64,000 bases of DNA from Ficedula albicollis (GCF_000247815.1 NC_021671.1:27016168-27080167), one strand, 5' to 3'; numbered from the stretch's first letter, positions 39,424-52,150 are shown. Numbers and translations: made by a program. Notes: generated from the sequence alone by a model not told the origin.

Positions 39424-39582
39424 GGCTCGGGCTCCTTCCCGAGCCTCTTGCTCCTCTCCCACGGCTCCTGCTCCTTCCCGAGCCTCTTGCTCCTCTCCCA
39501 CGGCTCCTGCTCCTTCCCGAGCCTCCTGCTCCTCTCCCATGGCTCCTGCTCCTTCCCGAGCCTCCTGCTCCTTCCCGAGCCC
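39424..39582. repeat. 39-bp minisatellite, about 3.5 copies
   Basis: The core ctccttcccgagcctc recurs at 39432, 39471, 39510 and 39549, giving a 39-bp period, with a further partial copy at 39568. The units alternate cttgctcctctcccac and cctgctcctctcccat variants. Because 39 is a multiple of three, a 13-residue repeat appears in translated frames; I do not think it is expressed. It abuts the G homopolymer. Confidence 0.9.
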
Positions 39583-39700
39583 TCCCTGCAGCAGCCTGGC
39601 CGCAGTCACAGGGGTGGTCTGCCTTTGGTTTTCTGTCTCCCTTGCAGGGCTTCCCCCGCACTCGGGATTTCTGGCATTAAAAATAAGGGAAGAGAGGCGA

Positions 39701-40089
39701 AATTATGATTAACCGTGCACGTATTGCGTTATACAATGTTTTACAAAGAGCTTTTCTCTAGTTTGCAGGGACGGTAAGTTTAAAACGGCAGACAGGAGGA
39801 GAGAGGAGGAAAAGAAGCCACAGAGCAAACCAGTAGGATTGCAATAAATAATAAACTGTGGGCCACAACAGTATTTTTTTGAGCTCACAGATGATATAAA
39901 AATACAGTTCCTAAGCGGGTAACAAAAAAGATGGGGGGAGGGAGAGGAGGGGAAAAAAGAAGGAGGGGGGAGAGAAAGTTCCTGTGCACTTTGTTCAAGG
40001 TTCTGCACCTCTCTAAGCAGCTGTCACATCCGTACATTATGGTACATTGAATCTGAATGAGGCTCTCCACATCAAAACCTTGCATCCAT
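39701..40089. other. Intergenic DNA, no gene seen
   Basis: No supported feature. A G- and A-rich stretch lies at 39930-39980. Confidence 0.5.
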
Positions 40090-40440
40090 TATGATATCAT
40101 CTCCTGCTCTAAGCTGTAATGCTTATTAATTCTGCACCCATACTCTCCAAGCTTCAGCAAATGTATTCCATCAGCCTAGCATTTAATTTAATTAGTACAG
40201 CTGGGCTCTCATTCTCCTTTCTGTGTCAGAGGTATTGTCAGCACGTTCTGCTATAACACAATTACTGATTGCTTTTAGATAGGCAGAAATATGATTAGGG
40301 TATTGGGTGACTGTATCATAAGCCTTATTAGATTCATTTGAAATCTGGAGATAAATAGGAAACTTTTATTTGCAGTGTAATGAGATTATGCTTATTAGGC
40401 CAAGGCCTCACAACCTTTTGCAAAGAACATAGTGTATCAC
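40090..40440. promoter_or_regulatory. Candidate non-coding regulatory element
   Basis: A complex, repeat-free stretch holds many homeodomain-like cores (gcttattaattc, a TAATTA at 40189-40194, caattactgattg, gattaggg, cattagat-type words). It lies about 400 bp from the CpG-rich island. The texture is that of a developmental enhancer; conservation is not testable here. Confidence 0.25.
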
Positions 40441-40733
40441 TAGGATTATACTCTGGAACCACACTTTTTGCTCATAGCATCCAAGCAATTTCTCAGCAGC
40501 TTTGAGATTTAACTGTTGTAGCCCTGTACACATTTTAGAATTGTTTTCTGGCTCAGTGGCTTTCTCCTTTCATAGAGTGCGTGCACCTTCCACCATGTGT
40601 TTTCTTCTGCTTAAACCAAAAAATCAGGAGGATGTTTTGTTCAAAAGAGGAAGGGTGTTTTGGTGAGCTTCAAATATGCATGAATAACTAAACATGCCAA
40701 TGCACTGGGGAGAAAAGTTTTTGCCAATATCAG

Positions 40734-41102
40734 CCTTTTTTATTTTCTTTTAACTCTCTTTTTTCTTCAGTGGAAAGCTGCAAAATCTTTTTTCTTTTCT
40801 TTTAACTCTCTTTTTTCTTCAGTGAAAAGCTGCAAAAACATTTCATGCACTGCAGTTTTCAGAAGGTAAAAAATATTTCTGTTGAGATACTTTGGAAGTT
40901 GGATCTTGAGATAGAAATGGGTTAATTTTCTTGTGTAAAATAACCTTTTTTATTTTCTTTTAACTCTCTTTTTTCTTCAGTGGAAAGCTGCAAAAACATT
41001 TCATGCACTGCAGTTTTCAGAAGGTAAAAAATATTTCTGTTGAGATACTTTGGAATTTGGATCTTGAGATAGAAATGGGTTAATTTTCTTGTGTAAAATA
41101 AT
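40734..41102. repeat. Tandem duplication, 2 x 158 bp plus a 52-bp extra copy
   Basis: The motif ttttaactctcttttttctt occurs three times, with aactctc at 40752, 40804 and 40962. The last two mark full units of 158 bp (about 40787-40944 and 40945-41102) that both end with ttgtgtaaaataa. The first is a 52-bp copy of the unit start only. The full units differ at a few positions (tgaaaagc versus tggaaagc; gaagttgg versus gaatttgg). Confidence 0.9.
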
Positions 41103-42589
41103 GGAAAGGCTGCACATTTCATGTCACTTTCAAAGAGTAAATTTAAATCTTAATGTATACATCACAACCTTTTGTGTTACACTAGCCTGACAAAACATGT
41201 GACACAGTGTTTTAGAAGCAAGGATTACATTTTTTAAAGTTCATTTATTACAAGGATTCAGAATTCTGATCTGGTAATTTCCCCGTAACAATCAAAGCTA
41301 CAAACAACCTATCACTGACTTGACAGGTTATAGAAAGGAGTCCATCAGTTTTAACATTGGTGTCAAATTTAGGTTTCATTCTCTTTCTGCCTAAGTTTTG
41401 TTGCAAACTGCAATGGGAGCAAGACTAGGCTCTTACTGGATCCCTTTCCTTCCTGAGTGGTATTACCCAGCCTGGAAGCATTTTGTAACTGAGTGTCGCA
41501 AAACCTGGAGCCTAGTTTTGTATTCCTTGTTACATCACTTGCTCTGCAATTAAGATAATTTATCAGACTGTTGGTGTCTCAGGCTAAGATCAGACCTGGG
41601 GAGGAAAATGTGGTTTTGCGCTATCATGGTATTTTCACTTGCATTTGCCTAGCATTGAAAGCATGTTGCAAAGGCTGTCTGGTTTCTGTCATTAGCAAGT
41701 TCCATGGTGCACTGTTTATTGCAAACATTTGTGATATTTTAAAACTGGCATGGGAATAAGCTTTAAAGAGTCCAGGAGAAAGTTCTTAAAGATAACATTT
41801 CTGTATTTCTCATCCAATTACTAAGGGAGCATCCTTAATAAATAGTAAAACTATTGCCACAGCCCAGTGGACTCCTGAGTGTGACGTTCCCAGCCCTGCT
41901 TCCACCAGTACTTCTGCAGGCACATTGTTGTGAAGGTCTTTGTGATTCTCTAACACAATCTCATGCTGTAGCTACACGTTTTTCATGGGTAGGAATATAG
42001 ATCGGTTTGCAATGGCTACTGACTTGCCTCAGGAGCCACAGTATGTATGCCTGAGCAACAACAGCAAAAGGTTATTCCAGAGGAATGCTTCTTTAATTGG
42101 GAGACCTCCATGCTGCAAAAAGAGAGGGATCATGCTCTTCATTTTAGGTATAGGCAAGCTGAGTGCAAAACAGTGAATCACTTCTAATTACATACCTAGA
42201 AGCAGCCACTAGTGCCAAGTCCACTAAAAAGTCAAATACTGAAAGTCGTGCATTTACATTTTATTATTGTATAGCTCAATATAGAGAGATGCCACTTTAA
42301 ATGAGGTGTAGTTTGGAAAGAGGTGATTTTTCATGTACTTTTAGAGGACTGAATATCTATTTTCTTTCTGCCAAACAAAAAAAAAATGAACGGCAACCCT
42401 GGTTTACAGTGGCTACAAAAGGAGCAGAGATGACAAATGCCACAATTTTCCAGTGTGTTGCTTCAAGAAAATATTTTAAAGTGTGTTATAATTGCTGTAT
42501 GTGAGAATGAACTGGTGGTCCTGTTCATTTGTCCCCCATCACTATCATCCTGATTTGCAGTGAGCAACAAGGTTATTCACATGCTCAGA
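41103..42589. other. AT-rich intergenic DNA, no gene seen
   Basis: No supported exon, RNA gene or transposon. Confidence 0.55.
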
Positions 42590-42705
42590 TTACACACATG
42601 CTTCGGTGCTCTGCTGGATCAAGGCCTAATTGACACCCTAATTGACAGGCTCAGTTGAGAGACTGAAGACTAAATTGGGCTTGGAAGCTGAAACGTGATG
42701 TATGT
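42590..42705. promoter_or_regulatory. Candidate non-coding element with paired CTAATTGACA motif
   Basis: The word cctaattgaca occurs twice in direct order, 13 bp apart, at about 42625 and 42638, within a complex sequence free of repeats. Paired homeodomain-like sites of this kind occur in enhancers. This is weak evidence taken alone. Confidence 0.18.
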
Positions 42706-43019
42706 TTTTACCCTCAGAGGTGGTTTGTCCAGGCTGTGTTTGAGATGTGTTACCAAATAATGTGTTCCACCTTCTGCTGTAGCTTTTGTTGTGTTCCTTT
42801 TGTCGCCAGATAGAGGACTTCAGCTGCTGGGCAGAAAACCCAAATAAATATGTTAGACCAAACTAAATGACATGTTGGATGCAAGATTGAAAAAAAAATT
42901 GTCTTTGGTCTTTCTAAAACAAGTTTGTTAAGAGACATACTAACAGCCATTTATTTAAAACCAGATGATAAAATTACTGTAACTAATTGTTAGATGTTTG
43001 TTCCATATAGGCTCAAAGG

Positions 43020-43165
43020 TAAAATCACAACAGAAGTAATTAGGGTAATTATTAAGGTCTTTATTTAATTCAAAGCCTCAGAGAATATTGCATATTCATT
43101 TAAGTGGCCTATATTCCCTATTAAAAATACAGCATTTTCTTAAAGCTTTCATTTACAGGTATGCT
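43020..43165. promoter_or_regulatory. Candidate non-coding element, AT-rich homeodomain-like cores
   Basis: Several cores (gtaattaggg, gtaattatta, catttaagtgg, tgcatattca) lie within 140 bp. No open frame or repeat match is seen. Confidence 0.17.
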
Positions 43166-45475
43166 TTTGGTAGTGTCATTTCATATGGAATCATGTCATC
43201 TTGCTCTCTTTCTACTTTGACAGTGTTTGTTATTCACAATGATGGCAATCAAAGGGGAAATGCTACTGGTAATTTCTGTCTGCACTTCCAACCTCCAAAT
43301 ATTTGTAGCAGTCATTTTCCTAAGGTGTTAGAGAATTTGAAGTTGGGGCATGAACTCGCCTTGATCTCGTAGCAGAATGTGCTGTGTACATTAAGATACC
43401 AAAGCTAAGCGTATTTATATACTCCTAAGGAAAATGCAATGAGACATTATTTTATGGAGTAACTGAAAAATTGAGGCAGCTCTTTTACTGGCAAGGAAGG
43501 AAGAAAAATCTAGCTCTGTTTCATACTTTCTTCTTTTTAAGACTAGTCTTTATAAAATGCAAAGAAAATCTACAAAATAAATGTTTGTGAGCTTTACTGT
43601 GGAGAGGTTCTCAAAGGCTGTAAACTGAAAGATGAATTTGTATCAGAGAATTCTGAGGGAAAAAGAAACACCAGCTTCATGGACCCAGTTCTTACATGTT
43701 AGTAATCACACAGGACACAGAATTACAGGATGTCTTCCAATATTTGTTGTTGGCACATTGCACACACCATCTTTACAGGGCAATTGGACTGGTGTGTTCT
43801 CCTCCTGGATGGATTTAGTGCTTGGATTTAAATCCAGATTCTTGTCTTGGTAAAGCCAGGTGTTTCTCTTGAATTCCTAAAGTGCAAAATTGTGTTGTTC
43901 AGACAGAAAATAATGTTGCTTGCTAAATTAGCAAGTACCATTTTTCCTTCTTGTATTTTGATACTGCTGTAGCACTCAAAGAGTATCCACTGTACATGTA
44001 TTTGATGGAACCAAACACAAATAGGACCAAAATTCTCTCACCCAATCCCTTACCACTCTAATGATAAACTACAGGAATATTGCTGGTGCCATTGTTTGAA
44101 TAGATACATTCCACACTAGAATTAAAAATAGCAATTATTACATTTTTTATTCTCTTTATTATTACTGCAAAAGTTCACTAGTGATGATAGTAATACCTAA
44201 TTCACTTAATTTACTTGTACAATGGTAGATGCATAATGCCTTAGTATGGATCCAGCTGTGGATCATCAGCTTATGGTCTGATGATGGCCTGCCTTTCTTT
44301 ATTATGAAAAGTTGTTGCACTATGGAGCTGGCCAAACAACTGACTAGAGAGAAAAAGGGTTGATAAAATTATAAAAAATGGAGAGAACACAGGGTTGTAA
44401 GTGGTAGCATCACAATTGGAATAATTACAGCTCTGCATTTTATAGTCACATCTGCACATATTAGAAGTTAATGAAGTTGTTGAAGTCAATATTTTACCCC
44501 CTTGGACATAATTTTTTTCCTCCCCAAAATGTTATAGCCCTTCTTATTTGTGAGCATTTAAGTGGACATTGATAAGGGAGAAATAAAGCAGGCTCATTGC
44601 TGAACCACTGGAATTATTGGGATGATGTAGGCGTCTGCTAGAAGACAGAAAACAAAGGGTTTCTCTGCTGAAGCCTTTTGGCCAAATAGCTGCACAAGGA
44701 CTGTTCTCTTGTGTTAGGACTCACCATTTTGTTGCTTTTTTGTTGTCCACAGTTCCAGAAACGAATTAGAGAAAAGATAAACCCTTTCTTTTTTTGTACC
44801 TCCTCCAATTGAGTCTGATAAGCCTTGCTCTCTGTAGTACCCTTCCATGCTTCTAGCAATGTTGTAGGACAGCCAGGTAGTACAAGCTCTGCTGATGTTG
44901 ATAGAAATTTTCCATCTAGACCCTGTTTCTCCCACCCTTCCTTCCAAATATGGTGTACCTTTTCCACATTTAAAATTACCAGTGGTTTATGAAAAGATGC
45001 TGTGAGAAGTTGCAATGCAACAGAATTTAATCCCCTCCTCACCATCTTGCAATACAGTTAGGATCTCATTCAGCTTTAGGGTGAGTATTTCCTAACTTTG
45101 TAGTCCATTACTTTACAAATTTATATGAAACTGCTTTCAGAAGAAAGGCCTCACCTCTTATAAGAAAGGTAGACTTGGTCTTCTCTTCTATCCTGTCTTG
45201 GCACTGAATTGATATCCTATGTCACAGAAGTCTTACAGAGTTATCAGATTCATTTCTAAGGGGAAAGGAGTTATTTGGTCAGATCCACAATATAAAATGC
45301 CTTTGCCTTCAGGCATTTTTGACATGCATTCACTTTTCCATGAGCAAAGAAAATGTGAAAACTTGTGTTAAAAATGATGAAATTTTGTAAAATTAGTTAA
45401 AAGCTTACTTGCCTTTGGTTTCTATTAGGTACCAGCTGACACTAGATGACAACAAACGTGACAACTTTTCTTTTT
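43166..45475. other. Intergenic DNA, no gene seen
   Basis: No supported feature. A 135-codon and a 77-codon minus-strand frame overlap at 44638-45045 in different frames and match no family. A short inverted repeat (aaaatgcct and aggcatttt) lies near 45295-45320. Confidence 0.5.
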
Positions 45476-46331
45476 GGTTTTTTTTTCCCTTTCAAGATCT
45501 TTTTCTAATTATTAGCTTCACTGCAGTGTTTTTTTTGGAATGGACTATGCCATTAATATTCCTGCAAACCCTCTGCAGGTTAAAGCTTAGTGTATTTGAG
45601 CCCCTACAGATAGACATTTTTCTTGCCCAGTACAGCAGCAGCAACCTGAAAATCTATGTTGATGGAGGTCATCTGTTGTGTTGTATGCATTCTTCTGCTC
45701 CTTCTCTCCACTTCAGTATTTAAATATATTCATTTCTTTCCTGTTTTCTGCCACATTTTTTTTAATACTTGCAGAATATTATGAGGGCTGGCAATGAACA
45801 CATCTCTTCCCCACCGCTTTCCTGTGTGCTATATGGAAAACAAACAGGAGGGTTAGGACTTGTTTTTTTTTCCCTTTCGAGATCTTTTTCTAATTATTGG
45901 CTTCACTGCAGTGGTTTTTTTGGAATGGACTATGCCATTAATATTCGGTTTTTTTTTCCCTTTCAAGATCTTTTTCTAATTATTAGCTTCACTGCAGTGT
46001 TTTTTTTGGAATGGACTATGCCATTAATATTCCTGCAAACCCTCTGCAGGTTAAAGCTTAGTGTATTTGAGCCCCTACAGATAGACATTTTTCTTGCCCA
46101 GTACAGCAGCAGCAACCTGAAAATCTATGTTGATGGAGGTCATCTGTTGTGTTGTATGCATTCTTCTGCTCCTTCTCTCCACTTCAGTATTTAAATATAT
46201 TCATTTCTTTCCTGTTTTCTGCCACATTTTTTTTAATACTTGCAGAATATTATGAGGGCTGGCAATGAACACATCTCTTCCCCACCGCTTTCCTGTGTGC
46301 TATATGGAAAACAAACAGGAGGGTTAGGACT
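45476..46331. repeat. Duplication of a 385-bp unit with an 86-bp partial copy between
   Basis: The unit at 45476-45860 recurs at 45947-46331, a distance of 471 bp. Between them, 45861-45946 is an extra copy of the first 86 bp of the unit with a few substitutions (ttcgag for ttcaag, attggc for attagc). The full copies are almost identical. The paired open frames of 104 and 141 codons share their ends because of this duplication and are not genes. Confidence 0.93.
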
Positions 46332-47778
46332 GTATTTCTCACTTCCAGTGGCTGAGTCCTGGATTCTGTTGCTAAGACTGAATATAATAAGGTACATGGT
46401 GAGTTTATTTCTGAGCACAGAGCTGCAGTAACTATGTCTTGATTAAGAAATGCAACTAAAAGCCATGAGATTTAGATTTTATTCCAGTCTCTGATTTTTA
46501 TTTTCTCTTTAACCTGGACAGGAGTTCTGAAATGTGACTGCTGGTTTGTTTAGAAATCTTACCAGCACTTGTATGGGTCATCTGGGATGGGTGTCCTGTT
46601 GAGTTGTGTTGCAAAGCTGACTATAGCTGCTGCTTATATTAGCCAGTGTTCATAAAGCAATTCCCCAAGCAAGATATAATTTATTAAAGATGGGCTTGTT
46701 GGTATAAATATGCATATGCATAGAAACAAAATCCTATTCCAGAGCAAAATTTAGTGTCTACTATTTACTCTACAATGTCTGGTAGCATGCATCTTCTGGT
46801 AGTCTCTGTCCAATGACCCAGTGCAAGCACATAGGGACCTGTGGGTTTCACTTTGGGAAGTGTCAAATTGGGAAGTGTCTACCACTAAAATACTATCTGT
46901 TTCATCAGCCTGTTCTGAGATTAAATTGATTGTTTTTAACATAACATGTAAGTGTTTAAGAGTCTCTGCACTACTATTGGTCGAAATTTTCCCAAATTTA
47001 CAATTTTTAAACGGTTGCAATTAAAATCTTGTTTTTATTAGAAACCTTCTAAAATTTGCAATGACAAATACACCAATTTTGTCATACTTGTGATTGGAGC
47101 ATTTTCATAATGAAAAAATGGGACACACTGGCGTTTTTCAAAATAACAAGGAAATAGAAAATTTTCTGTGGCATATTTTTAATGTCTTTTAATAATTGTT
47201 GTTTCAGGTGCCTCATTTTGTTAAATAATATTGTGGGCATTGTTTAAATAAAACTGGATTGATGAAAATCAGATTCCAGATGAAGTATTGGAAGCTGCAG
47301 GAAGTCAAATGTTGCGAATAGTGATCAACATGATACATACAGATGTAGGTATGTAGGGCAGTACAGAAGGAACAGATACAGTAAAAAAAATGGAGCAGAT
47401 ACAGTAAAAATTTAGAGTTTGGTTTTATTAAAGTCAATGAGAAGAAGAAAATGTAACGAGGAAAGCAAAAAGGGACAAAAAAGGATGCTTTGGAAAATTG
47501 TTGGGCAATGGAAAACAGTATGATTGGGAGCTGGTAGGATAACAAAGGATAAAGATCAGAAAACACTATGCCTTGTGCAAGAGGAAAGAAACAAAAATCT
47601 GAATTTCATAGGTTGATTCTCAGCCATGTTGCATTCTGTTGTATCACCATAACTCAATCATCTTCATTTAAGTCAACAAAAGCAGGAAACTTAATTATTG
47701 GAGCATCTGCTGCTTGTCTAGGGAGGAAAAGTGTTGGACTTGGCATTCCTTGGGGTCTTTTGACACATCAAAAGAAGT
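46332..47778. other. AT-rich intergenic DNA, no gene seen
   Basis: No supported feature. A 117-codon minus-strand frame at 47213-47566 is rich in Phe, Leu and Tyr because the sequence is A-rich on the plus strand. Confidence 0.5.
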
Positions 47779-48290
47779 TGGAGTGAGTCCAGAGGAGGGC
47801 CATGAAGATAATTAGAAAGATGGAGCAACTTTTCTAGAGGAAAGGCTGAGTGAATAATTAGAGAGATGGAGCAACTTTTCTAGAGGAAAGGCTGAGTGAA
47901 TTAGGATTGTTCAGCCTGGAAAAGAGAAGGCTTTGGGTAGACTTAATTGCAGTTTTCCAGTATCTGAAGGGAGCCTACAAGAAAGATAAAGGAGGGCTTT
48001 TTACAGGGCATGTAGTAACAGGACAAGGGGGTATGAAATAAAATTGAAAGAGGCAGGTTTATATTAGATATTAGGAAATAATTCCTTATTGCTAGGGTGG
48101 TGCATCAATGGAACGGGTTGCCCAGAGAAGCTGTGAATGATCCATCCCTGGAACTGTACAAGATCAGGCTGGGTGGAGCACTGAGGAACCTGAAAGGTGT
48201 CCCTGCCCATGGCAGGGCTGGTGGAACTAGATGATTTTTAAGGCCCCTTCTAACCCAAACCATTTTATGATTCTACAATATGTAACATAA
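47779..48290 (+). mobile_element. CR1 LINE, 3' end
   Basis: CR1 motifs appear in order: gagtgagtccagaggagggc, gaggaaaggctgag, ttgttcagcctggaaaagag, ggacaagggg, atattaggaaataattcc, aatggaacgggttgcccaga, ggtggaactagatgat, ccccttctaacccaaacc, and a short terminal ttatgattctac. The last corresponds to the end of CR1, so the 3' end is complete while the 5' end is truncated. The copy is diverged and non-coding, and contains an internal 46-bp tandem duplication. Confidence 0.92.
47811..47902. repeat. 46-bp tandem duplication inside the CR1 copy
   Basis: Units at 47811-47856 and 47857-47902 start attagaaagatggagc and attagagagatggagc and both contain gaggaaaggctgagtgaat. The canonical CR1 has this segment once, so the duplication arose after insertion. 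Confidence 0.92.
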
Positions 48291-49219
48291 GGAACTAAAA
48301 TACAGTTCTCCCTGACATTTGCTTCAGTAGCCATCCTTGGTCAGTGTGAAGAAGACACCACAAAAGTCTGAGGAGTTCTTCTGTGACTTCCTGTTGAGAC
48401 CAAACCTGAATCCTGCTAAGAGGAAGGTAGAACAAGGAAAGGCCATTAAACCTTACAATTAATTGAGCCATGTCTTTATTATCAGATTCTGAGGTGTCCT
48501 CAAGTTCTTGGATTTCATCTTCATGCTGGCTGTGTCTAGACCCTATCCTGGAGGAAAGCTAGGCATGCACCAAACTTAACCTTTACATCTCTGCATCCAG
48601 ATGTCCATTCACGTGTGGAAGACCATAGTCTTTTCTCATTAGTAAGACACTGTGGTTCCAGGGTTTATGTCAATATGTCTGTCAAATGCAGAAGAAAGCA
48701 TTAAGCAAAGAAAAAGGTCAGATCCCTACAACCTTAAGAGTCGCTTGAGTTTGATTTTTTTTTTTTTCTGGCAGAAATACTAAGTATTAATGATTTCTAA
48801 GAGTTGCCTGATGTCTCTTAGGACATTCTCTGGTTTCACTGCCATCAGACAATAAATTCAGCTTACTTACATGTGTCTAAATTTCAACTAGCTATGTAGT
48901 AGCAAGAGTTTGTGCACTTTTCAAGTTAATATGGGTGAGGTCCTAATTTCATTAACTTATCTGAGTATCTTGTGAGAGAAAATTACAGTATGATACCTGT
49001 TTTTGCCTGCTTTGCATATGATTTATGTGTAAGACCACAGCAGGGTCTAGTGGTAAACCAGTGTTGTCTGGACATTTTTTTGCTACCAGTAGGATTGGGG
49101 TACTGTGACCTTCTAAATGACACCAACCACAAAAACCTCCCTAGCAATTGCTGGTTTCATTCTAGTGACATACTGAACCCACTACACACATATAAATATT
49201 TATATTTATACATAAATAT
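48291..49219. other. Intergenic DNA, no gene seen
   Basis: No supported feature; a run of 13 or so T lies near 48757-48769. The end of this block is a simple TA-rich stretch leading into the duplication that follows. Confidence 0.5.
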
Positions 49220-49313
49220 ATATCTATATATCTATTTTATGAAGTTACCCAATATTGAATTTAAGAATATCTATATATCTGTTTTATGAAGTTACCCAAT
49301 ATTGAATTTAAGA
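49220..49313. repeat. Tandem duplication, 2 x 47 bp
   Basis: Units at 49220-49266 and 49267-49313 start atatctatatatct and end attgaatttaag, with one visible difference (tctattttat versus tctgttttat). Confidence 0.92.
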
Positions 49314-49585
49314 CTTCAGGCTATTTCTTGAAGTGAGGTAGCATATGTAGCATGATCACTGGGTCATATAGTGAATCTCTAACTCAATTATTGATGATAA
49401 TAGTGAGAGTAAATATTATGTTTTATTAGGTGTGTAGGCCTAACAGAAACAACACCACTCAGCCTCTACTGATGTTTGCCATTTTCAGTCCCCAGAAAGA
49501 GAAAACGTGAATTAGAACTGATGAGAAATGCATTCATTGGGGTATATGTCAAACAGCTGCAATAGGGATAATTGGAAGCTTAAAC

Positions 49586-49665
49586 CGTAATCCTGCAAAC
49601 ACTTAAGCAGTGCTTAACTTCAGTGCATGCAGGTTGACTTAAATGCAATTACTCATTTTTTCAAA
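49586..49665 (+). repeat. Degenerate old amniote interspersed repeat
   Basis: The run aatcctgcaaacacttaagc, then agtgcttaacttcagtgcatg, then gcaattactcat follows a motif order I recognise from an old repeat common in turtles, crocodilians and birds. I cannot give its family name with confidence. Confidence 0.35.
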
Positions 49666-52150
49666 AGTGCACCTGCTAAATCATATGATAGAGAGGGGCA
49701 GAAATGGGGCTTTATTTAGCTGAAACTCTGTGCAAGGAAACAGACCTGTGGAATTGCAGTTGACTCATAGAACATTTTCACATAGCACACGAGCCTGTGC
49801 ATACATTATTCATTTCTCCAATATTCTTCAAGATGTTGAATTTTTTTTTGATGGAGTAATATACTTATATTCAAAAAGAACAAAATAAGTAGAAATCCTA
49901 TAGCAAAAAGAAGTATGTTTAAATTAATCTACGTATATCCATGAGTACAGGCATGTGCCTTTGGTATAATGATTTGTCAGTGAAGAATGTTGGATAGATG
50001 TTGTTGTTAGTGTTTGTGCCTGTCATGAACTCATTCACTCTCTGAACAAGCTCTGAGGTCTTTAATGTTATGATATTATCTAATTTTACTCTTTTATCTG
50101 AAAGAGCAGCCTGAGATCAGTAAGGGGATGGTTTTATCTGAATCATCACTTCTTTCTTCATAAATATGCAGATGATGACTTTTTGGCGCATGAGGACGAT
50201 AGAAAAAAGTAGTTTCACCTTAAACACTATTAAAACTGGTAGTCTGGATATATTAATGTCCAAAGGAAATATTGCTTATGCCTCTTTGGAAGTTGGGAAA
50301 ATATCACAGTAGAGTTTGGAGTGAGGTTGCTTTATTCTCCTTTTACTACCTAGTGAGAGAGTGTGGCATTGACAGGAATGTTGCTGGGGTTTTTTAGAAA
50401 GAAAAGTTTGAATATACTTAGCTCAACTGTGATCAATAAAATTGGCAGTTTGAGATATCCTCATTTTACCTAGTGGGAAGATCTTAACCAATACTGCTTC
50501 TTCCAGGGGAACACTGATGGAATTTTTTAAGTGTTTATTTTCCACGTATGTAAAAGGTTTTCAGTTATGGGTTGCATATGTAATGTATGTAAAACATTTT
50601 AGTACTCAAAAGATATTCTTATTTAGTGAACTTTGACTACGTCTGATAGAAAACATGACTTTATATCCTCTTGGAATATGTGGAAAACTATCTCATGTTT
50701 GTTTTCTCCGTTTCCTTATCTGGGGTGACAGAGGAGATGAGTATGTCAGGGTTAAGAATAAGCTGCAGAGGAAGCTTGTTCATTGGGGGATGAGTAGGTG
50801 GCTAAAGCAGTTTAGCCCAGCCTGTATTTGACACGTGGAGATGTTTCTCTCTTTCTGCATCTGGATGCATCTTCCAGCTGTTACTCACTCCTAGGGGTAG
50901 ATGGGGTGTCACATTTCATGTGAAGTGACTCAAAATTCTCCTGTTGATCTCAAAGGGCCGAGTGCGACATTGGCACTAATGTTACAGTTGGTTTGGGTGT
51001 TTTTTAAACTGGTAATGGCAGAGATTTGTCTTGGCTCAGACCAGTAACTCATGTTCATAATTTTCTGTTTTTCACTGGAAGGAATGACATGCATCTGGCT
51101 GGATACCACTGAATAATCTGGCCAGGCCTCCATCTGGATGAGTAGAGGGTACTAGAACTGTATAATACAATGTGAGCATACATTCCAACAGCTAGACAAA
51201 GTCTGTGCATGCACAGGTGAGAGACTGCCATTTTTTGTGTTGAGGATCTGCAAGGGAGACAGTTTCACACACCTTGGAAAGAAAATCTTGAAGCATGCCC
51301 ATAGGATATCCTAGACAAAGGCATGTCATTCACTATATACTGCCATCTTGTTGGGATATAGGCTGCCAAAACACTTTCTGAGGTACACATGACCTAGGCC
51401 AAAATAAAGTAAGGGCCTTCATAGAGCAAGTGAAATGAAAAAGTACATGAAAAAGTAACCATTCTTGTTCTTTTGTAATTAAAACACAAACTCTTGTGTT
51501 TTGCGCTGGCTTCAGCAGTTCTGCTGTGCATTGTCTACTACTTCAGTCTTTGACAGGGTTTTGACATATCTTCCTGCTCCAAAGTCATTCAAAAATACAG
51601 TTAAGAGCTATGTGAACCATTTCCAGACCACGAAAGCTTCTCTGTGTATCTAGGGAACTTTGTGGTCTTGAAACACAGGCAATGCTTGACTTTGCAGTGT
51701 CATCTAGTAGGAGATGTTTGAGGGCAGACAGGGGCAGCCTCAGGAGCTCTCCTCATCAGTGAGAAATCTACAGGGCAGGGCTGGTAAGCACAGGTTCTTT
51801 GTACTGCCAGTGGACAGGGATAAGCACACTTGTAGAACACGAGCTATCCAAATGGATTTAAACATCCAGTCAAGCGTTGAAGATCTTTAGGCGTGTAACA
51901 GGCTCCATGACTTCTCTGGGCTAGCCACCAAGGGTGAGCTAAACTGTGCCCTTAGAAGTACCTGTTCCACTCTAGTGAACATGAAGAAAACCTAGATGAT
52001 CATTCAGATGGAGGCATCTAGTTGAGGTGTAATAAGGCCTGCCCCTAAGATCACTTAAACTAAGTCTTAGGCAGCACAGAGATGGCATTGATTTGGCTCT
52101 CTTTCATCATGTTCCTTTTCCTTGCCTTTACTTGTCTTTTATTTGGAGAT
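49666..52150. other. Intergenic DNA, no gene seen
   Basis: No supported exon, RNA gene or transposon. Frames are all under 70 codons. Confidence 0.55.

Noticed and set aside
45409..46194. Pair of frames with identical C-terminal halves, suggestive of a gene duplication
   Set aside because: The identity comes from the DNA duplication itself; the peptide is Phe/Leu-rich from T-rich DNA and matches nothing known.
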